The notes beneath the pieces are model-generated. The model was not told the DNA's origin and did no database searches. It was given only the letters and a program-made list of their open reading frames with translations. A DNA stretch of 64,000 bases, from positions 4,030,001 through 4,094,000 of the forward strand of contig OX637344.1 of NCBI GenBank assembly GCA_951799405.1, read 5' to 3'. The position numbers and the translations under genes are program-made. Position 1 is the first letter of the stretch. Each line of letters begins with the position of its first letter. Shown in pieces: positions 32,491-42,935 of the stretch. Origin of the DNA: Agapetus fuscipes. Lineage: Eukaryota > Arthropoda > Insecta > Trichoptera > Glossosomatidae.

Positions 32491-32794
32491 AATGACAAAA
32501 CATCACAAGACGAAACAGTTTCATGTGCCATTTATGGTATGTAATGTTTTGTCATGTGATGTACTGTAATTGTGATGTTCTGTCATGTGTTGGTCTCTCA
32601 TGTGTCATTATGTCTTCTGTCGTTTTGTCACTGTGCTGTTCTAGCCTGTCACCCGCCATTTTACCGCGTCAGTTTGCAAGGCGTTCATTGTTTTATCATT
32701 TAATGAATTTCGAATACTTTTGTATTGTTATTAACTATTTGTCATTAAGAAAAGAAACTGCGCTACCATTTCTTTTCGCAAATTAATTTATCAT

Positions 32795-33060
32795 TTTTTG
32801 ACTTTTGGTTGGTATGCGGCTGACCACCCATACTGTAAAAATGGTTTACTTTGCCAATGTCACCCCTGTTTCAGGGAAGGACCGCAAGAGTTGCAGGGTG
32901 TATGCCCATTTGAGATTTGGTTTTTATGTTGTAGGTTCACATGAGGCATGTGCAAGCGCGAACTAGTACGTGTCTGGTTGTGAGAAAGCATGTAATATGA
33001 ATCTCCAATGTAACATATCTTTGCAACAGAGATTAGATTAGATTAAATTAGATTAGACTT
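32795..33060 (+). repeat. Rep-1 copy, full length
   Basis: Complete body ending GATTAGATTAGATTAAATTA. It faces the reverse copy at 33080, so the two tails are close together. Confidence 0.9.
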
Positions 33061-33079
33061 CAAAAACCGTAAAGTTAAA

Positions 33080-33354
33080 ATTCCTAATATGGCATATAAT
33101 CTTAAATTAAAGTTCTAAAGATACTCGTATACAAACATTTATAATTCATAATAATTGCACGCCCATAAACAGTTTTCATTGACTTATTTTGCATGTGTAC
33201 TTAAAAATTAAAATCCAAACCTCAAATGAACATAAGCCCTGAAATTTTTGCTTACCTTCCCTGAAACCGAAGTGATATTAGCAACTCATTAAGTGACCCA
33301 TTTTTTATTACAGCTTGGGTGGTCAGCCTCATACCAACATATAATTCAAGAAAT
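33080..33354 (-). repeat. Rep-1 copy, diverged
   Basis: Reverse strand. GTGGTCAGCCTCATACCAAC then ATATAATTCAAGAAA 5' end. The body is diverged. Confidence 0.8.
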
Positions 33355-33924
33355 CGCAGTCAAATATTGGACATTTTTTTCATAATAAAAATACATAATA
33401 TACAAGAGTGCATCTCAAAAACAAAAAAGAACTCATTCTCAGTTTTTTTAAAGATTTTCTTAACCTTTAAGAAAATCTTAAAAAGACTTCCTACATAATT
33501 TGTGTACAATTTTTTTCTGCTTTTCAATAGCCTCATAGTTCATAAAGTTAAAACTCATACTAAATGTAGATAATTGTAATTTTCTACTTTTAAATTGTAA
33601 ACAATTTTCATTTGTATAGTTGAAACATACTATATAGTATACTATTCCAAATTATTTAGTCGACTGGTATTGTTGTATTGAGTGTGGTCTTCCCCGAACG
33701 CCACAATCGGATTGATTCCAATTCCTCAGAGATTGGGAAACAGATTTTAATTAGCGGCAAGGCTTCATGGACCGCGACCAATCTCTCTACAAACCGCCCT
33801 AACAAATTGTTTAAATACCTGCCCTCATTGCTGGTCAAAAACATACCAAATATTAGGCCAAAATATTGTTTTAATTATAGAGTACGTAAAATGGTTATAA
33901 TAGATAATAAAAAGTTTTTTTTTC
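33355..33924. other. Unassigned
   Basis: 33660-33850 is less AT-rich, with overlapping open frames on both strands (62 and 97 codons) that I do not recognise. Confidence 0.4.
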
Positions 33925-34207
33925 CGGCCCGGAAGTCCGAGTTCAAATCCCACCGAGGGAGTCAGAAATGATTTCCCATTTCGGTGTTTATTTCAAACCC
34001 CAAGATAAAATACCGGCAAATTTGACTCAGCCTTCACAAGAAATGAGTATGAGCCCCCTCGGGAGCTGAGAAACCCCCACTTCCAGTGAAGTGGTTGGCG
34101 TAAGGCCTGCCCCCTTACCTGTAAAAATAAATATGTTTCACTCGCCACATGCGAAACCCTTCGGGAATAAAGCGGCAAGAAGTTACACTTTATGTGTAGC
34201 TTAACTA
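33925..34207 (+). mobile_element. SINE-B copy, head truncated
   Basis: Starts GGCCCGGAAGTCCGAGTTCA (degraded B box), then GTCAGAAATGATTTCCCATT, CCCCCTCGGGAGCTGAGAAA, GTGGTTGGCGTAAGGCCTGC and the tail TGTGTAGCTTAACT. Confidence 0.85.
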
Positions 34208-34367
34208 ATAATAACTGTTATCGTTTTGACTTGATATCAAATTGTTTAAATTAGCATTATTTTGCTACAATAAAAAAAAAAAAAAAAAAAAAAAAAAAAC
34301 TGCGTGTTTTTTTTGTTAATAATAATGTAAATTACGTAAAAGTTATAATGCACCTAAATCTATTCTG
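34208..34367. repeat. AT-rich with 29-base A run
   Basis: A homopolymer of about 29 A lies at 34272-34300. Length may be unreliable in assembly. Confidence 0.7.
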
Positions 34368-34608
34368 ATCTCTAGGTTGGTATGCGGCTGACCACCCATA
34401 CTGTAAAAAATGGTTCACTTTGCCAACATCACCATTTTTCCAAGGGACGATCGGTAAGAGTTGCAGGGCTTATGTTTATTTGAGATTGGAGTTTTATGTT
34501 ATACGTTCACATGCGGCATGTGTTAGCACGATTTTATACGTGTCTGCTTGTGGGAATGCACTTCATATGAATCTTAAATGTAACACATCTTTCCAACTTA
34601 GATTATAG
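34368..34608 (+). repeat. Rep-1 copy
   Basis: Starts TCTCTAGGTTGGTATGCGGC, ends CTTAGATTATAGATT. The CACCCCTGTTTC block is altered to CACCATTTTTCC. Confidence 0.85.
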
Positions 34609-35461
34609 ATTGCTTTTTGATTAAACATTGAGATCTGATTATCTCAGATCAGGAAAAACATTCAAGATAAATACGCCAACATACAATATATAAAATTGAT
34701 CGTATATATGGAGTTTCCTTGAACTCCGAATTGATTACTTTTCGAAGAATTACTGCTTATTTTGCCAAAAATTGTCAACAATATTTACGTTTCTTGGACA
34801 CATGTGAGTGCATATTATTATGGTCCGACATTTTCAAAATAGCTTCATCAATTTTATCGAGGTTAAGTCTCAGAGCTGACGAAAAATAACAAGTCGCTTA
34901 GGATTCATGAGAATTTCAAGTGTAGATATTTATAATTTCTTTGATATAAGAGTGGGTACTTGATGGTTATAAAAAACATGTTAAGCAAATATTGGTCTAG
35001 CACAAAAAAATATTGAAGTAATGGCTATTATGTTAAATTATTCTACATTCAATTTATGTACATAGGTTATTTGAAAATGATTTACATTTTTTAATGTATA
35101 TGTTGGTATGAGGCTGACTACTCAAGTGTAAGAATTGGTTCGCTTTTGCCACATCGATGGCTTTATCTGCAAACAGCCAACTCAATTTGAGATCATTTTG
35201 CCGAAGAGCCTTAAAACATTGTATAATTCTTAAAATATAAAAGTTATAAGTTTCAAATAATTATTTATTCAAAGTTCTAAGTTTTCCAAGTAAATATTTC
35301 CAAATTTGCTACTGATATGTTCATATATTAGCAATTATACAAGGTTTATTTAATGTATTGTAAAATTATCCAAAACGGAGTTGGTTGGTTTGCGGATTAA
35401 GCCATCGACATGTCACCGAATTTTCAGGAAAAGCCAGCCAGGATTTCAGGATTGATATTAA
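34609..35461. other. Unassigned; small Rep-1 relic
   Basis: 35097-35160 (TATGTTGGTATGAGGCTGAC) is a short Rep-1 5' relic. The remainder is AT-rich without a recognised feature. Confidence 0.45.
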
Positions 35462-35722
35462 CGCAACGCAACTAAGCTACACATATAGTGTAACTTCTTG
35501 CCGCGTTATCCCCGAAGAGGTCGCATGTGGCGAGTTGAACCTATTTATTTTTACAGGTAAGGGGGCCGGCTTTACGCCAACCACTTATATATTATTTTAT
35601 TATGGGACTTTTATGGGTATTTTTATTATGGGACTTGAAATAAACACCGAAAAAGGAAATCATTTCTGACACCCTCCTCGGTGGGATTCGAACCCGAGCT
35701 CACGAAGTAGAATGTAAGCATT
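35462..35722 (-). mobile_element. SINE-B copy with internal deletion
   Basis: Reverse strand. GCAACGCAACTAAGCTACAC tail complement, CTTGCCGCGTTATCCCCGAA, GGGGGCCGGCTTTACGCCAA, then GTGGGATTCGAACCCGAGCT. The CCCAGCTCCCGAGGG block is missing and replaced by a duplicated TTATGGGACTTTT. Confidence 0.85.
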
Positions 35723-35845
35723 TGTGGTTTTGGTCTTTTTTAGTAAATACACATGAAGCATATGTGTAATCGCAAATTTAAACTTGTTTATTTGCAAGTT
35801 TGTGTGAAATTCTTAATACTTTTTTTTATCTTTACGTCTACCGAA

Positions 35846-36090
35846 AAATGCTTCGGATCTCCTGGCGTCATCGGATAACCAATGAGGAAAAAGAACTCTG
35901 ACGTATGAGTACCACAAACAAACTTCTCCTGAGAAAGCTGATGTACTTCGGTCACGTTATGAGAAATCATAGCTACCCCCTTCTTCATCTTATCATGAAC
36001 TGTAAGATTGAGAGGGAAAATACTCGGAGGACATCGTGGCTGTAAAACCTGCGACAATTATTCAACAAAAGCACCAATTTCCTATTTCAA
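35846..36090 (+). pseudogene. LINE C-terminus remnant
   Basis: Forward-strand segments read MLRISWRHRITNEEK, then KLLLRKLMYFGHVMRNHSY, then RRTSWL, the order seen at the C-terminus of L1/RTE-like reverse transcriptase polyproteins (RRML-I-W, then K-L-FGH-MR, then RRTSWL). Several stops and a frame change interrupt it. About 130 bp downstream lies a SINE-B-type tail (36220-36268). Distinct from the family at 56501. Confidence 0.6.
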
Positions 36091-36219
36091 ACCGCAGCAC
36101 ACCAGGTACATAATACTAGCCATGAAGGTTATCGACCTTTTCTAGAAATAGCACCAAAAGAAGAGTATTTTATTAATCCAATCTAAAATTTAGGTATAAT
36201 TTATAATTTTCTTCTTTCA

Positions 36220-36268
36220 GGGATAACGCGGCAAAAGTAACACTATACATATGTGTAGCTTAGTTGTG
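36220..36268 (+). mobile_element. SINE-B-type tail alone
   Basis: GGATAACGCGGCAAAAGTAA then CACTATACATATGTGTAGCT matches the last 45 bases of SINE-B. It is either a very short SINE-B or the 3' end of the LINE upstream. Confidence 0.6.
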
Positions 36269-36667
36269 TATTGCTTTATAATGTAGGCGTTGTATAAATT
36301 GTAAGTGGTCCTTCTATTCTAATGAAAAACAGATTAGTACTGAGTTTTCCGCAAGGATTTTCCAAATTGGGTAAAAAGAACATGTAAAAACAGGTCATCA
36401 GCATATTATGCTTACTAAAACTACCACACAGTGCTTATAATTTTTTATCATTTTAATTTTTTTTCTTGTAAATTATGTATAAAAGGGAAATTACATAGCT
36501 TTTTAAAGTATATTTCATTAAGTAGAAAAAATGTTTGAATTAAAGAAAAATTATTCAAAAATACTTTAGTGTAAATCTATGCGCACAGTGAAAGTTCATT
36601 GTATTATTTATGAATTCAATAGGATAAAACAGAGTTTTAATTCTCTTTTTATTTAATTTTTTTTATT
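36269..36667. other. AT-rich; Penelope-type flank
   Basis: 36577-36660 contains GCGCACAGTGAAAGTTCATT, the complement of the block that ends other Penelope-type fragments, leading into the ribozyme motif. Confidence 0.4.
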
Positions 36668-36703
36668 CTCCTGATGATGCCTTATTAGGCGAAAACGTTT
36701 GAG
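36668..36703 (+). ncRNA. Hammerhead-like ribozyme, intact core
   Basis: Stem I CTC (36668-36670)/GAG (36701-36703); CTGATGA (36671-36677); stem II GCCT (36679-36682)/AGGC (36687-36690); GAA (36691-36693); palindromic stem III AACGTT (36694-36699); T (36700). Every consensus core position is met. The short palindromic stem III is the form known in Penelope-like elements, which cleave best as dimers. Confidence 0.65.
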
Positions 36704-37617
36704 CAAAAAAATCAAATAAAAAATGAAAAAAAAAGTGAATTAAAATTCTGTATCAAATTGAATTTACATATAAATAATACTTGTGTAAAATATGTAATGT
36801 GTAAAAATATGCTATGTACTTCTAATCTTTGTACAATAAAGTCCAGTTAAAAATTATTGAAAAAAAATTGGGTCCGTTTTGTAAGGTGATATTGCAGGAT
36901 GTCTATTTGTTATAACGTGCAAAAAAAATTTTTTTCGGAAAAACTACAATCTGGAATGATTTTTTGTAAACCCTACTTAAAATATATATTTTAATATTTG
37001 GAAATCCAAATATGTATGAATTTCTTACAGATTTCACAATCCTAAAATTTAAAATAAATCATCAAAAATACTCACTTAAAAATGCTGTAAAAATCCACAC
37101 ACAAAAATGTTACTTTTCCGTTCTTGAACATAAATTAATTGACTTCACACAAAACACTTTTCAAAACCAAAAAAAATGCAAATGTTACTACCTTAAACAC
37201 AAAAAACAATTGCATTCATAATCCACAAAAAAGGTTATTTAATTTTTCCAAAAATTACACACACTTTTAATTCAACTTTCTAAGGCAAAGGTCCAACTGT
37301 CAATCCTCGAAAGAAATTGAAAATCGAGTGGTTTTTGAGCACACGCGCGTGCGGACCCTCCGAAGTCTGTCGGTATACTGATCGTTTTAGCTGTACGGTC
37401 CCAGGCTACCTTCATCTTTGCTTTCCTCTCGTCGCTTCGTTCCATACAGCAGCGTGCAAGGAAAATTCAAATATTATATGGCGGACTTTTCCATTTTGTT
37501 TCAAGTTTACCTGACTCGGCGTTTGCGTTGACGCTTTTCGTATTATTTCAGTGTTAAAGCGTACTTCTGTTTTATATTTATTTTCTGTATTAATATTGCA
37601 TTGTGTAAAATTTTTTT
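36704..37617. other. Unassigned; GC-richer island at 37290-37520
   Basis: 37290-37520 is markedly less AT-rich than its surroundings and unique here. On the reverse strand it contains CGCCGAGTCAGGTAAAC, which could be a splice-donor-like junction. No coding signal was recognised. Confidence 0.35.
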
Positions 37618-37857
37618 TAGCTTGTCACCCATACTGTAAAAAATGGTTCACTTTGCCAATTTCACCCCTGTTTCAGGGAAGGTCGGCAGGAGTTGCAGGG
37701 CTTATGTCCATTTGAGAATTGGGTTTTATATAGTAGGTCCACATGCGGCATGTGTGAGCGCAAAATTATGCGTGTCTGCTTGTGGGAATGCATTTATTAT
37801 GAATCTCAAATGATACATATCCTTGCAGCTTAGATTTAGATTTAGATTAAGATTAAA
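37618..37857 (+). repeat. Rep-1 copy, 5' end missing
   Basis: Begins in the TGTCACCCATACTGTAAAAA block and ends GCAGCTTAGATTTAGATTTA. It is 5'-truncated by about 30 bases. Confidence 0.9.
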
Positions 37858-38052
37858 GTCGTTTTTCCAAATGAGGGAGACAGAAACAAAGACGACAAAC
37901 TAAAATATTTTCCAATAAGGTGGTAAATATATGAATACACATTACACAGAGATTCGTATTATGTGTGTTTCCTTGAGTTTTATGATTAAAATAACCTGTT
38001 TTGCAAAAATTGCTAATTGTCGAATTAGTTTCATTAGTCGAATAAATTAATC

Positions 38053-38443
38053 GGTTGGTATGAGTTCGTTGACTAATAGGTTGGTACGAGCACCTTGACT
38101 AAAAGTTTGGTATGAGTTCCTTGACTAAAAGATTGGTATGAGTTCCTTGACTAAAAGGTTGGTATGAGTTCCTTGACTAAAAGGTTGGTATGAGTTCCTA
38201 GATTAATAGTTTGGTATGAGATCCTTGACTAATAGGTTGGTATGAATTCCTTGACTAAAAGGTTGGCACGAGTTCCTTGATTAATAGTTTGGTATAAGTT
38301 ACTTGACTTATAGGTTGGTATGAGTTCCTTGACTAATAAGTTGGTATAAGTTCCTTGACTATGTGGGTTGGTATGAGTTCCTTGACTAATAGGCCGGTAT
38401 GAGTTACTAAACTATTAGGTTGGTATGAGTTCCTTCATTAATA
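38053..38443 (+). repeat. 26-bp minisatellite from Rep-1 5' end, 15 units
   Basis: Unit GGTTGGTATGAGTTCCTTGA then CTAATA, repeated 15 times with few substitutions (unit 12 is 27 bp). The unit is the Rep-1 5' terminus (TTCCTTGACTNATAGGTTGG, then TATGAG) joined to itself. It runs directly into a Rep-1 3' portion. Confidence 0.93.
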
Positions 38444-38545
38444 CCTAAGCTTGCGAGAAACTAAGTGTGCCTGCTTGTGGGCATGCATTAAATATGGGCC
38501 TTAAATGTCAATATATCTTTGCAACTTAGATTATAGATATAAACG
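38444..38545 (+). repeat. Rep-1 3' part after minisatellite
   Basis: CTGCTTGTGGGCATGCATTA through CTTTGCAACTTAGATTATAG. With the array it forms one Rep-1 copy whose 5' region has been replaced by tandem units. Confidence 0.85.
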
Positions 38546-38856
38546 TTACAATTGTTAATTTCAGTTAAGATAGGATTTCGTTAATGTTGTAGGTCCACAT
38601 GCGGCATGTGTAAGCGCAAACTCATACATACAACTTGCCAAAGATCCGAAAAGTAAAGTTACCTAACTGACACAAGGAGTAAATTATAGACGAAGAGGTA
38701 AAGTTACAAAAATTGCAGCGAGCATTGACATCTGTGAATCATTTTAGAACTAAAATAACCTAATGGAAATCAATTATGAAGAAATAATTTTCATTAATCA
38801 ATACAAGCAATTAGAAATCGACACCTGTGGGACATAAATGCTAACTAAAATAACCT
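38546..38856. other. Unassigned, short Rep-1 relic
   Basis: TGTAGGTCCACATGCGGCAT (about 38588) is a Rep-1 middle relic. No gene. Confidence 0.4.
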
Positions 38857-39480
38857 CACGGATACCCGGAGCACATGAAATGTGAGGAGGTAAATGAAAT
38901 ATTTATTTCTAAGGAAATATCACAAGGTATGACTGCGATACAATGATATCAATTAGGTATAACGCTTATTGACTCATCAATAAATCTGAATACAATTCGG
39001 TAAGCAATTATAGAATATTTAAAAATTAACAGCAGTAAAAAAAGTATTATTATTAATTATTTTTAAATTTAAAATATAAATTGTCACGGTCATACATGAG
39101 TGATTTGTCCTAGGACGCTGGTTTGTTGACATTTAGACAGCCAATCAAATTCGACCTGAAATGACGTCACGGATACCAGGAGCTCATGAAATCGAAGAAG
39201 TAAATTAATTATTTTTATCTAATGAAAAAGCAAAAGGTATGTCTACACTGCATTAATTTTCTTTATAAAACGACATTAAAACCTTTATTAGTATTGAATT
39301 TTTTTTAATAAACTTTGGTTATTAAATATTGTTTATTTTAAAGGAATAGAAGTAGAAGCGAGCAGTTTTTATTGTTGTTTGAATTAATAAATAAATTGTC
39401 ACGTTTATACCTGCAGAAGTAAATGGTTTATCCTAGGACACTGCGACATGTCGGATCTTTGACAGTTGCATTGTTGTCAA
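38857..39480 (+). repeat. Diverged tandem pair, period about 313 bp
   Basis: CACGGATACCCGGAGCACAT (38857) and CACGGATACCAGGAGCTCAT (39168) align, as do TTGTCACGGTCATAC (39081) and TTGTCACGTTTATAC (about 39396), and GTCCTAGGACGCTG and ATCCTAGGACACTG. The consistent offset indicates an old two-unit satellite-like array. Confidence 0.7.
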
Positions 39481-39639
39481 ACAATGATTGTGTTGAAAGC
39501 TGTTTTCGTTTATTTAACGAATATAAAGCGTACTTTGGCACGATTTTTTAGTGGAATAATGTAAAGATGTGAAATAAATTTTTGCTCATTATGAATAAAT
39601 GCATTTTAAGAAGTTGACAGTTGACAAATACAATAGTTT

Positions 39640-39930
39640 TAATGGCGCAATGAATTGGAAGGTGTCTTCGTTTAGTGGCTGATGAAGTGTACATCGGGTT
39701 GATTTTTAGTGAAAACTGTTTAAAATATAAAATAAACTTTTCTACATCTTAAATTTTTTACTGTTATGTATTGGAATAAAGGCTTTTTGTTGAATTGGCA
39801 GTTGAAATCGATGCGCTGTCAATTGTTCCAATGACCAAATGATTTGGAAGTTGTCTTCGCTTAAATGGTGATAAATTGTACATCTGGTCGATGTTTTGTG
39901 AAAATAAGTATAAAATGTGAAACAAACGTA
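39640..39930 (+). repeat. Second diverged tandem pair, period about 185 bp
   Basis: ATTGGAAGGTGTCTTCGTTT, then GTGTACATCGGGTTGATTTT aligns with TTTGGAAGTTGTCTTCGCTT, then TTGTACATCTGGTCGATGTT about 185 bp later. Adjacent to, but different from, the 313-bp pair. Confidence 0.6.
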
Positions 39931-39984
39931 CGTTTATCTTAATTTTTTAAAGTGATCTAATAATAACAGGCTAATTTATTTTAA

Positions 39985-40505
39985 TTTACAAATGATAAGA
40001 GAGCGTCGTTTTTGTGTGTGTCACACCTCAAGGGCCCTCTCCGATCATGGATAAGACTTTTTGAAAAGGTGAGTCTTGAGTGCTCCGCGAAATACACCCA
40101 CAGATTTGGAGTTCTTCACTCCGGGTGGCAGTCTGTTCCACTCCACCGGACCCGCAACACGGAAAGCGCGGTCTCTAAAATTTGTACGAATATGACGGCG
40201 TGGCTGAACCAAATTGACTGCTCCATCGCCCGCGGATCTGAGTGTCTGCCTCCTTACACCCATCTCAACAGGCAACATCATGTCAGTCAGATAAGGTGGA
40301 GCCAAGCCATTGATGGCTTTATATACCATCACACATACACGGTAGACCACCCTATCTATTGAATTTAAGGCATTTTGTTGAATAGACAGTTGGAATCCAT
40401 ACATCACCAATAACTGTAATTGCCAAGAGGACAAAAGGTCATCAAGTTTATAAGTGTGACGATAGATTACTAAAGCATACACAGAAGTGCATGATAACAC
40501 CTAAG
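39985..40505 (-). pseudogene. LINE C-terminus (CR1/L2-like) with 3' tail
   Basis: Reverse-strand frame of 151 codons (40045-40500). VYKAINGLAPPYLTDMM, then LRSAGDGAVNLVQPRRH, FRDRAFRVAGPVEWNRLP and ALKTHLFKKSYP match, in order, the extreme C-terminus of CR1/L2-type LINE reverse transcriptase proteins. All upstream parts (endonuclease, catalytic YADD) are gone, so it is a 5'-truncated dead copy. Just after the coding end comes GAGGGCCCTTGAGGTGTGAC, then ACACACAAAAACGACGCTCT, the tail shared with SINE-A. The first 40 codons fit less well and may reflect a frameshift. Confidence 0.75.
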
Positions 40506-40517
40506 AAGGTGCCACAG

Positions 40518-40852
40518 AAGTTCCTGTACTGTATTTTTTTAAGAAATCCTGAGCGGGAGACTCCCTAGATTCTAGAGACTCTAGGGGTCTATGACACTTG
40601 TTGTACTGCCGCAGAGGTGTAAGAGCTTGGTCGTTACTACAAATCGCCAATACTCAAGCAAGACCCAGTTACTGTAAGGCTGGATGGACCTTTGGTGACC
40701 GGTCATTGGTAAAGGTTTATGAATTTTTCAACCTAGCGAAGAGCAAATTTGAAAATATAAATGGTATATTTTTTGTGCTCCGCCGGGATTCGAACCCAGA
40801 ACCTTCGCATTCAGAGTCCGCAGTGTTACCACTGAGCTACGGACCGGTCATA
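40518..40852 (-). mobile_element. SINE-A copy with a different LINE tail (tail 2)
   Basis: Head and body are standard SINE-A on the reverse strand: B box complement GGGATTCGAACCCAGAACCT, A-box side ACCACTGAGCTACGGACCGG, body complement CAGTTACTGTAAGGCTGGAT. After the body end (complement of CGACCAAGCTC) it switches to a sequence also in the LINE remnant at 58455-58750: in SINE orientation ACACCTCTGCGGCAGTAC, then GTGTCATAGACCCCTAGAGT and GGAGTCTCCCGCTCAGGATT, then TTAAAAAAA. Other SINE-A copies have tail 1 at this point. Confidence 0.85.
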
Positions 40853-41041
40853 AACATTTATTTGTAGGTCCGAGCCTTCTACTGCATGACAATTTATCAC
40901 AAATTTCTAAAAGTGCATTAACCATAAAAAACGCATCTAAACTGCACTCATAGTGAAATTTGTGAAAAAATAATGGTATGCAAATAGATATCTTTTTAAT
41001 AAGGTTCTGTTGTTGATTATTTATTGTTTCTGTTTGTAAAT

Positions 41042-41081
41042 AGACCTATAGGTTGCAATGAGGCTGACCACCCACTACATT
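41042..41081 (+). repeat. Rep-1 5' fragment
   Basis: ACCTATAGGTTGCAATGAGG then CTGACCACCCACTAC. Confidence 0.6.
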
Positions 41082-41867
41082 TTATAAGAAAAAATATGCT
41101 ATAAAAACAGTTTTTTACATTAAAAAAAAAAAAAAAGTTATTTTATCCTATCGGATCAATCTTCACGGTAAGCGTTTTGATGATTCAATTTTTTTTATTT
41201 TTTTTATTTAGAATATGCATTCATACGAGTTTAAATTGAATTTCAACGTTCTTTCTATGATTTTATTTTGGTAAATGTAAAACTTTATTTTCTGTATGTT
41301 ATTTCACGCAGTATGGTAGGTACTTACTCAGTAACATTGAAACAAAATCAATAAAAGGATTACGCAGCCTTATTTCAATATAATAAATCATACATTTTGT
41401 TAATTTCCCTTACGCATTCAGGCCCATTCCTAATCCCGAATGGCCCTTTTTTGTTGCTTAACAAAAACTCCCTTTATGATTCACTTCCACTTGGATATTT
41501 ACAATGTCCCTTATCGGGCAATGAAGTCTATTGAGCACTTCTACACGAGTCGTATCGAACCGAAAGCGGCAATGTAGTTTTTTTTAGATAATGTGATACA
41601 AATATTGAAAAACAGGAAATCGTTTTCTCTTCATTTCCATACATTTACGTGAATTGAAAAAAATCCTAGATTACCGATTTTGGTTTCATGTGACTCACAT
41701 GATGTAAATATACTCGCATATTACTTATGTTTATACGAGGGTGGAACCAATAATAGCGTTATTATAAATTTAAAATATGTGTGTAAATAAGTGTTTTTTT
41801 TGTAAAATCACTAACAGCAAATTAAATAACCGGATATTTATACGAACCGTTAGTTAGAGAGTTTCAG
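41082..41867. other. Unassigned; GC-richer part at 41400-41610
   Basis: 41400-41610 is unique (CATTCAGGCCCATTCCTAAT, ATTGAGCACTTCTACACGAG). No gene recognised. Confidence 0.35.
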
Positions 41868-41916
41868 TGTTCTTGACGTTTCGTTGGTTCCTCATCCAAC
41901 ATCATCAGGAGACACA
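41868..41916 (-). ncRNA. Hammerhead-like ribozyme, intact core
   Basis: Reverse strand: CTGATGA (41902-41908); stem II GTTGG/CCAAC with an 8-base loop; GAA (41880-41882); palindromic ACGT (41876-41879); C (41875), giving the classic GAAACGTC. Stem I pairs TCT with AGA after a first-position mismatch, then GTGT with ACAC across a small internal loop, as in natural type-I hammerheads. This is the most textbook core in the window. Confidence 0.65.
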
Positions 41917-42014
41917 TCCTTGTTTGGGCAAGAACGAACTGATTTGATTAACTGTATTGCCACAATTTGTGAACAACACGACAGTGTAAATTATAATTAT
42001 TATTATCTGATACC

Positions 42015-42263
42015 AGCACCCTTAGTACGAGTTGCGAAACTTGAGTAAAGTTAAGTTTACGGAAAGTATTAAAGAGTGATTTTCCCCAAAATCTGCCGTT
42101 TTGGTTTCTTACACTTTATGGTCTTAGCAAAAGAGTTACAGTGATGAAGAAAATCAAGTTCAAACCAACAAAAACGGCAGATTTTGAGGAAAATCACTCT
42201 TTAATATGTACTTTCCGTAAATTTTACATTACTCAAGTTTTGCAACTCGTACTAAAGGTACAG
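42015..42263. mobile_element. MITE-M with long inverted arms, copy 1
   Basis: Ends GCACCCTTAGTACGAGTTGC and GCAACTCGTACTAAAGGTAC are complements. The arms extend inward (AAATCTGCCGTTTT/AAAACGGCAGATTT) to a loop of about 55 bases. A second copy at 45107-45351 has its loop in the opposite orientation. Confidence 0.85.
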
Positions 42264-42509
42264 GGGCGTGAATCTCATACAAGCACATGCGCCTAGTAGG
42301 TAGGCAATATTTGGTAAAAAATCATTTAAGCTTGAAATGCAGTTTTAATTAACGTTGGAGCCATTGTTAGAATTGCAGTCAATTTCAAATGAGTTATTTT
42401 AAAAGAATGGGAGAAAATATTTATTCCTAATCGTGTACTTGAGACGTGGTTCAGTTCCCTTTTTGTTTTTGGAAAAACAAGGCTTTGTTTTATTTTTTGA
42501 CATGTTTGC

Positions 42510-42935
42510 CTTAGGTCCGGTATATTTAAGTTTAGTAATATTTTAGTCAACTATAACTTGAACTTTTATTAAAAATACTCAAGTTCAAGTTAACTAAAAC
42601 CGAGAATTACCGAAGTCACAAGCCCTGCTCCCAAATCTTGGAAATAATAACAATGCCATTTAAAAGCTTTGAAACAAACAACTGTTTATAAAAATCAAAT
42701 GCCTAACCTTCATAAAGCTGGAAAACGACACAAAAAATGTTCAGTTTGCAACAATTTTGATGTATCCTTACATTAAAAAAGAACAGCTGCTGTCAGTGAA
42801 GCGCCGCCATCTTGAAAATCGTAAGTAAAAGTAACTAAATATTTACTGGCAAAATTCGGTGAGTGGACTATTATTATGATAATTTAACTAAAATTGCATT
42901 TTAGTTAACTTAACTTCAAAATACCGGGCCTTTGT
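42510..42935. mobile_element. MITE-like element with GGTCCGGTAT ends
   Basis: Left TTAGGTCCGGTATATTTAAG and right CTTCAAAATACCGGGCCTTT are imperfect complements. The interior has a further inverted pair (GTTAACTAAAA/TTTTAGTTAAC). No transposase. Related ends occur at 61218-62118. Confidence 0.5.

Larger units (their letters stand above)
31853..32665. mobile_element. Fold-back element with minisatellite arms, copy 2
   Basis: Left arm units (GACAGAACGACACAT variants, 31860-31915) face right arm units (CTGTCATGTGTTGGTCTCTC, then GTCGTTTTGTCACTGTGCTG) at 32570-32645. The interior holds a SINE-A and a Rep-1 fragment. Same plan as 10380-11015 with different insertions. Confidence 0.65.

Noticed and set aside
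40012..40362. 116-codon + strand frame near 40 kb
   Set aside because: It is opposite the LINE C-terminus on the reverse strand, which has recognisable motifs. The + frame has none.
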